A stretch of DNA of 19,826 nucleotides, from assembly GCA_003483885.1 (NCBI GenBank), contig DMXI01000194.1:1-19826 (forward strand), in the 5' to 3' direction. Position 1 is the stretch's first letter. Each line of letters begins with the position of its first letter. The DNA is from Microscillaceae bacterium. GTDB taxonomy: Bacteria; Bacteroidota; Bacteroidia; Cytophagales; Microscillaceae. Below the pieces are notes generated by a model that was not told the origin of the DNA, searched no databases, and saw nothing but the letters and a program-made list of their open reading frames with translations. Below are positions 16,751 to 19,826 of the stretch, piece by piece. A program made the position numbers and the translations under genes.

Positions 16751-16990
16751 ACATTAAAATGAGTGATGCATAAGTTGGAGGTAAATGTAATGGATTTCTG
16801 GAAAAACGAGGTTGACCTGCAGGTGAGTATTTAGGTAAAAAAAAGGTGAAACGGATTGTTTTTATATGGACAAATGTGAGTTTTTGTAAATTTATTTCGC
16901 TGATAATTAAGTGGTTATGGGTTTATTTGTGCTTGGTCAAATTATGGACATGTTTTTTCAGCTTTTTTTTCTTATTTGAGCATAAATAAC

Positions 16991-17018
16991 CAAGTATTAA
17001 CACAAAACAATTATTCTT
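16991..17018 (+). repeat. Conserved upstream box of peptide gene 1
   Basis: TATTAACACAAAACAATTAT immediately precedes the start codon and recurs with few changes before peptides 2 and 3. The similarity continues into the leader coding sequence, so the duplicated unit includes the 5' leader. It may carry translation signals, because no Shine-Dalgarno is present. Confidence 0.55.
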
Positions 17019-17165
17019 ATGAAAAAATTATTGGCCGTAAAAGGTGTAAAAAAATTGAACAAAAAAGAGTTGAAAGCAATTCAGGGTGGGTTGGCGTGTC
17101 GCTGGGACGATGGCTATTGCCCAAGAGGAACAGTTTGTAACTACAACACCTGGATGTGTGAGTAA
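17019..17165 (+). CDS. Double-glycine leader peptide 1 (RiPP/bacteriocin-like precursor)
   Basis: A 48-residue precursor, too short for routine gene calling. The leader is residues 1-24, basic and ending KKLNKKELKAIQGG, the double-glycine type cleaved by C39 peptidase-transporters. The predicted core is residues 25-48, starting LAC and with four cysteines at 27, 34, 40 and 47 (spacing 6-5-6) plus two tryptophans. The leader type is common in Bacteroidota natural-product and bacteriocin-like precursors. Even cysteine number suggests two disulfides or cysteine-based modification. The ATG follows the conserved upstream box. Support comes from two tandem homologues whose leaders match at 24 or 25 of the first 27 residues while the cores vary. 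No transporter or cyclase is in view. Activity (antimicrobial, signalling or other) is unknown. Confidence 0.8.
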   Translation: MKKLLAVKGVKKLNKKELKAIQGGLACRWDDGYCPRGTVCNYNTWMCE

Positions 17166-17207
17166 TAAACAGTCAAACAAAGCCTTGAAAAATAGGCAAT
17201 ACTTAAG

Positions 17208-17245
17208 TGTCGTTTCAGTCCTTGTATTCAGGGGCTGGAGCGACA
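17208..17245 (+). terminator. Strong hairpin between peptides 1 and 2
   Basis: TGTCGTTTCAGTCC (17208-17221) pairs with GGGCTGGAGCGACA (17232-17245) over 14 bp with three G-U wobbles and a 10-nt loop. The wobbles make it stronger as plus-strand RNA. A TTTTT run begins 8 nt after the stem (17253). It may be a terminator or attenuator limiting read-through, or an mRNA-processing or stabilising structure. Confidence 0.5.
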
Positions 17246-17270
17246 ACGGTATGTTTTTCTAAAAACCAAA

Positions 17271-17294
17271 CATTAACCCAAAACGATTATCCTT
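17271..17294 (+). repeat. Conserved upstream box of peptide gene 2
   Basis: CATTAACCCAAAACGATTAT followed by CCTT directly abuts the start codon and matches the boxes before peptides 1 and 3. It marks the left edge of the duplicated leader unit. Confidence 0.55.
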
Positions 17295-17450
17295 ATGAAA
17301 AAGCTATTGACCCTACAAGGGGTAAAAAAATTGAACAAAAAAGAGCTGAAAGCAATCCAAGGTGGGTTGGCTTGTAGGTGGCCTGACAATCATTGCCCTG
17401 GTAATACAGTTTGCCAAACCTCTGGACCATTTGAAGGATTGTGTAGATAA
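17295..17450 (+). CDS. Double-glycine leader peptide 2 (RiPP/bacteriocin-like precursor)
   Basis: A 51-residue precursor and paralogue of peptide 1. The leader (1-24) differs only at residues 6-8 and ends KKLNKKELKAIQGG. The core (25-51) starts LACRW, as in peptide 1, and keeps Cys27, Cys34 and Cys40 and the CP and TVC words, but the last loop is longer (Cys50; spacing 6-5-9) and rich in Gly, Ser and Pro. The DNA for the leader is almost the same as in peptide 1 while the core diverges, which is typical of precursor families that diversify their product. It lies 129 bp after peptide 1 with a strong hairpin between them. Confidence 0.8.
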   Translation: MKKLLTLQGVKKLNKKELKAIQGGLACRWPDNHCPGNTVCQTSGPFEGLCR

Positions 17451-17579
17451 TCCTGAGTATTATTGAAGAATGGTGTAAAATAAAGTTAAAAATGCGTATG
17501 TATCTTGTATCAGGTGATTACAAGAATATATAATATGGGCATTTTTTTGACCTTTTTTACTTTATTAGATACAACTAAC

Positions 17580-17741
17580 TAAGAGCTTATTTAAATTTTC
17601 GTTTTTACTGGATTTTGTAGTGAATTTACTATCAAGATGCGTTAAATTTTGAAGGAATAGCAGCGCTATTGCTGATAAATTTAACAAAATATTGGTAGTT
17701 AAAGTCGCACAAAAGACGTGAAGGATGACTTCAAGCTCTAA
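17580..17741. mobile_element. MITE-like insertion between peptides 2 and 3
   Basis: A roughly 156-bp non-coding element is bounded by short terminal inverted repeats GAGCTT (17583-17588) and AAGCTC (17733-17738) and flanked by TAA on both sides (17580-17582 and 17739-17741), a plausible target duplication. Inside is a long imperfect hairpin centred near 17663: ACTATCAA (17628-17635) with TTGGTAGT (17692-17699), GTTAAATTT (17641-17649) with AAATTTAAC (17677-17685), and AATAGC (17656-17661) with GCTATT (17665-17670). The right end touches the conserved upstream box of peptide 3. TNA duplications and GAG ends suggest an IS5-type (IS1031-like) relative, which is inference; no transposase is present. 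Confidence 0.5.
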
Positions 17742-17742
17742 A

Positions 17743-17767
17743 TATTAACCCAAAACAATTATCCTTT
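17743..17767 (+). repeat. Conserved upstream box of peptide gene 3
   Basis: TATTAACCCAAAACAATTAT followed by CCTTT abuts the start codon and is the third copy of the box. It lies immediately after the MITE-like element, so any promoter further upstream has been displaced by about 160 bp relative to the other copies. Confidence 0.55.
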
Positions 17768-17917
17768 ATGAAAAAGTTATTGACCTTAAAAGGGGTAAAA
17801 AAATTGAACAAAAAAGAGTTGAAGGCAATCCAAGGTGGGTTGGCCTGTCACCCTGATTGGGCTCCCTGCCCTGGAACGCACTTAATATGTGTAAACTATT
17901 TTTGTGAGTTAAAATAA
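17768..17917 (+). CDS. Double-glycine leader peptide 3 (RiPP/bacteriocin-like precursor)
   Basis: A 49-residue precursor, the third of the family. Its leader (1-24) matches peptide 1 except at residues 6 and 7, and again ends KKLNKKELKAIQGG. The core (25-49) starts LAC but is otherwise the most divergent. Cysteines are at 27, 34, 41 and 46 (spacing 6-6-4), with a proline-rich first loop (HPDWAPCPG) and an aromatic end (VNYFCELK). Only the first loop length (6) and the CP pair are constant in the family. The MITE-like element immediately upstream may have altered its expression. A strong terminator follows 23 bp after the stop, closing the cluster. Confidence 0.8.
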   Translation: MKKLLTLKGVKKLNKKELKAIQGGLACHPDWAPCPGTHLICVNYFCELK

Positions 17918-17940
17918 GTTTGCGTAGCACGATAAAAAAT

Positions 17941-17971
17941 AACCCCTCTAGTCAAAGTGATTAGAGGGGTT
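17941..17971 (+). terminator. Bidirectional intrinsic terminator
   Basis: AACCCCTCTA (17941-17950) and TAGAGGGGTT (17962-17971) form a perfect 10-bp stem with an 11-nt loop. On the plus strand TTATATTT follows. On the minus strand TATTTTTTA follows. It separates the convergent peptide cluster and transaldolase gene and probably terminates both. Confidence 0.85.
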
Positions 17972-17999
17972 TTATATTTCCAATGTTTTGGTAGTTAAA

Positions 18000-19028
18000 T
18001 TATCCTACCAAATTCTGCTTTACAAAATCCTGGATGTCCAACATACCTACTGGCTTATTGTTATCCGTTACGATGATATTGTCGATTTGCTTATCTTTAA
18101 ACAAAGCCACTGCATCAAACAAACGAGCATCCTTGGTAATGGTAATTGGGCTAGCATTGCTGATGCAATCGGCCATCTTGTTTTCCAAGAACTCTTTACC
18201 TTTTTCTTTCAAATTGCGACGCAAATCGCCATCAGTAAAGATACCTTTCAAGTCACCGCTACCATCTACAATTGTTACTGCACCCAAGCCAGATTCGGTC
18301 ATTTGGCTCAAGGCATCAAAAATGGTATCCTCTAGTTTTACAGTAGGGTTAAACTCACGCATTACATCTTTTACGTTTTCAGTCATCAAGCGAGTATGCT
18401 CTACAAACTGATTCGTTCCTACTGTAGTGAAGTTATTGCTAGTCAAAGTTTTCATCACTTTCCAGGGAGCGGTAATTGTATGTACCCCAGAAACAATGGC
18501 GGTACGCACGTGCTCGGCATGACGAACCGACGAAAACATTATTTTGGTATCATAACCATAGTAATTAACCGTATCCACGCAGTTTTGAATCAACGCCAAA
18601 GCATCATGTCCCTGATCTTGCAAACGACCAACCAACGGGCAAACATAAGTAGCGCCCGCTTGCATAGCCATATATGCTTGGTTCAAGGTATATACCAAGT
18701 GAATATTCACCATCATATCCTTGTCGCGTAGCATTTTACAAGCTTTTACACCTACGTTAGATACTGGGATTTTGAAAACCGTTTTTTCTTTATCCAATCC
18801 CAAAGCAAGCAATCGCTCGGCTTCAGCCAAAATCTCCTCAGCGGTATCTCCCAAGGCTTCTACCTGTAAGATAGGCACCATGCCCGAAAGTTTTACGATG
18901 GCCGCGTCGATATCAGTGATACCGTGACGGTGCATAAAGGTTGGTGTAGTGGTAAGACCTGTCAAAAAGCCCAGATCAAAGGCTTCTTCTATTTCTTTAA
19001 AATCTACTGAGTCTAAATATAGTTCCAT
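18000..19028 (-). CDS. FSA-type transaldolase fused to KdsD-like CBS pair
   Basis: A 342-residue fusion. Residues 1-218 are a small transaldolase of the fructose-6-phosphate aldolase (FSA/TalC) type: N-terminal MELYLD, and Schiff-base Lys86 in VFKIPVS. Residues about 226-342 are two CBS domains. GIFTDGDLRR (262-271) is the signature of the CBS pair at the end of arabinose-5-phosphate isomerases (KdsD/KpsF), but the SIS isomerase domain is absent. Active-site changes are visible: the usual TTNPS/T reads TTTPT (Asn28 to Thr), and the region matching FSA YVAPY reads YVCPL (Tyr to Leu at 132). The substrate may therefore differ from classical FSA. The gene lies 133 bp downstream of kdsA on the same strand, which points to a role linked to arabinose-5-phosphate or Kdo, with the CBS pair sensing a nucleotide or sugar. 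The function is inferred. Confidence 0.85.
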   Translation of the reverse strand: MELYLDSVDFKEIEEAFDLGFLTGLTTTPTFMHRHGITDIDAAIVKLSGMVPILQVEALGDTAEEILAEAERLLALGLDKEKTVFKIPVSNVGVKACKMLRDKDMMVNIHLVYTLNQAYMAMQAGATYVCPLVGRLQDQGHDALALIQNCVDTVNYYGYDTKIMFSSVRHAEHVRTAIVSGVHTITAPWKVMKTLTSNNFTTVGTNQFVEHTRLMTENVKDVMREFNPTVKLEDTIFDALSQMTESGLGAVTIVDGSGDLKGIFTDGDLRRNLKEKGKEFLENKMADCISNASPITITKDARLFDAVALFKDKQIDNIIVTDNNKPVGMLDIQDFVKQNLVG

Positions 19029-19074
19029 GTGTATCTGTAAGGTATATCTTTAATTTTCAAATTTTTTATCGGAG

Positions 19075-19166
19075 AGTCCACGGTCGATAGTCCATAGTCC
19101 ACAGTTTTAAATGACTTATGAAAAACTAATGAGCAGTGGACGGTTGACAATGGACTGTCGACTATT
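19075..19166. repeat. Imperfect inverted repeat of TAGTCCA units
   Basis: The 133-bp gap between kdsA and the transaldolase gene contains repeated TAGTCCA/TGGACTA words on both arms. GTCGATAGTCCA (19083-19094) pairs with TGGACTGTCGAC (19151-19162), and GTCCACAG (19097-19104) nearly pairs with CAGTGGAC (19134-19141). The right arm reaches the kdsA stop codon. It may act as a processing or termination structure, but it looks like a dispersed intergenic repeat. Confidence 0.5.
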
Positions 19167-19826
19167 GCTCTACATTATGCATCGCGTACTTCTTGTTCAC
19201 GGCATGAATCTCCAGCAAAGGCTTCATAAACTCTTCCAAATCGAATACGCACAATTGACTGGCCGCGTCACACAAAGCAGTTTCGGGGGTAGGGTGAGTT
19301 TCAATAAATACACCATCTACACCAGCTGCTACTCCAGAACGAGAAAGGGTAGGCAAAAACTCCCGAGCTCCTCCTTTAGAATCGGCACTTGGAATGCCAT
19401 ACTTGCGAATAGAGTGGGTAACATCAAACACTACCGGATAACCCATTTGGTTGAAGTGGTAAAAACTACGAGGGTCTACTACCAAATCGTTGTAACCAAA
19501 GGTATAACCACGCTCTGTCAATACAATGTTGTCGTTTCCAGTTGATTGAATTTTCTTGATAGGGTGCTTCATGTTTTCGGGTGCCAAAAACTGCCCATGC
19601 TTCAAGTTTACCACCTTTCCGGTTTTGGCGGCTTCTACTACCAGCGAAGTTTGCATACACAAATAAGCTGGAATTTGCAGTATATCTAATACCTCAGCTG
19701 CCGCTGCCGCTTCGCTTGGGTGATGGATGTCTGAAAGTACTGAGAAACCAAATTCTTTTTTAACCTTTTGTAATATTTTCAACCCCTCGTCTAAACCTGG
19801 TCCGTGGTAATAATCTACCGAACTGC
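19162..19826 (-). CDS. kdsA: 3-deoxy-8-phosphooctulonate synthase, partial (N-terminus off window)
   Basis: KdsA condenses arabinose-5-phosphate with phosphoenolpyruvate to Kdo-8-phosphate, an LPS precursor step in the cytoplasm. About 220 residues are visible. The reading frame stays open to the window edge, so roughly the first 50 residues of the usual 270-280 are missing. Diagnostic segments are in order: HGPGLDEGL (near the edge), FSVLSDIHHPSEA, IPAYLCMQTSLVVEAAKTG, NLKHGQFLAPENM, GYNDLVVDPRSF, VVFDVTHSIR and GVFIETHPTPETALCDAASQ. These follow known KdsA sequences closely. An internal TTG at 19782 is not the start, because homology continues upstream of it. The transaldolase-CBS gene lies downstream on the same strand. 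The other Kdo genes are not in view. Confidence 0.95.
   Translation of the reverse strand, partial: SSVDYYHGPGLDEGLKILQKVKKEFGFSVLSDIHHPSEAAAAAEVLDILQIPAYLCMQTSLVVEAAKTGKVVNLKHGQFLAPENMKHPIKKIQSTGNDNIVLTERGYTFGYNDLVVDPRSFYHFNQMGYPVVFDVTHSIRKYGIPSADSKGGAREFLPTLSRSGVAAGVDGVFIETHPTPETALCDAASQLCVFDLEEFMKPLLEIHAVNKKYAMHNVEQ

Noticed and set aside
17028..17246. Minus-strand ORF of 72 codons opposite peptide 1.
   Set aside because: It is the antisense of the peptide gene and the hairpin, with no family resemblance. The plus-strand frame is supported by three homologous copies.
19111..19545. Plus-strand ORF of 144 codons opposite kdsA.
   Set aside because: It lies antisense to clearly conserved kdsA codons and starts inside the inverted repeat.

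Overview
The window looks like the chromosome of a free-living Bacteroidota bacterium, most likely a Cytophagales member (Microscilla-like). The evidence is the low-GC DNA, start codons without Shine-Dalgarno sequences, tandem FtsX/MacB-type permeases of about 800 residues, peptides with a KELKAIQGG leader, and Kdo (LPS) genes. No phage genes, transposase, tRNA, rRNA or CRISPR array was seen.

Layout. (1) 1-2558: an AraC-family regulator (minus) diverges from a secreted serine beta-lactamase-like hydrolase (plus). (2) 2578-15237: five tandem paralogous ABC-type permeases on the plus strand, with no ATPase gene in view. Permeases 1-4 are each preceded by the same roughly 105-bp module: a small dyad with covarying arms, about 72 nt, then a strong hairpin followed by TTTTGT. 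Permease 5 lacks the module and sits 62 bp behind permease 4. (3) 15238-15730: non-coding DNA rich in palindromes and repeats. (4) 15731-16750: an ATP-grasp ligase (minus). (5) 17019-17917: three tandem genes too short for ordinary gene calling, encoding double-glycine leader peptides with nearly identical leaders and divergent four-cysteine cores. A MITE-like insertion lies between the second and third, and a bidirectional terminator closes the cluster. (6) 18000-19826: on the minus strand, an FSA-type transaldolase fused to a KdsD-like pair of CBS domains, downstream of kdsA, which runs off the right edge.

How the parts may work together. The AraC regulator probably controls the divergent hydrolase. 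The permeases look like a duplicated array in which each copy carried its own upstream control module. The peptides look like exported RiPP or bacteriocin-type precursors, and the divergent ATP-grasp protein is a possible but unproven maturation enzyme. kdsA and the transaldolase-CBS gene share a strand and a Kdo theme, which suggests that the fusion protein serves arabinose-5-phosphate or Kdo metabolism. The most promising unexplained items are the repeated permease leader modules, the peptide trio and the transaldolase-CBS fusion.
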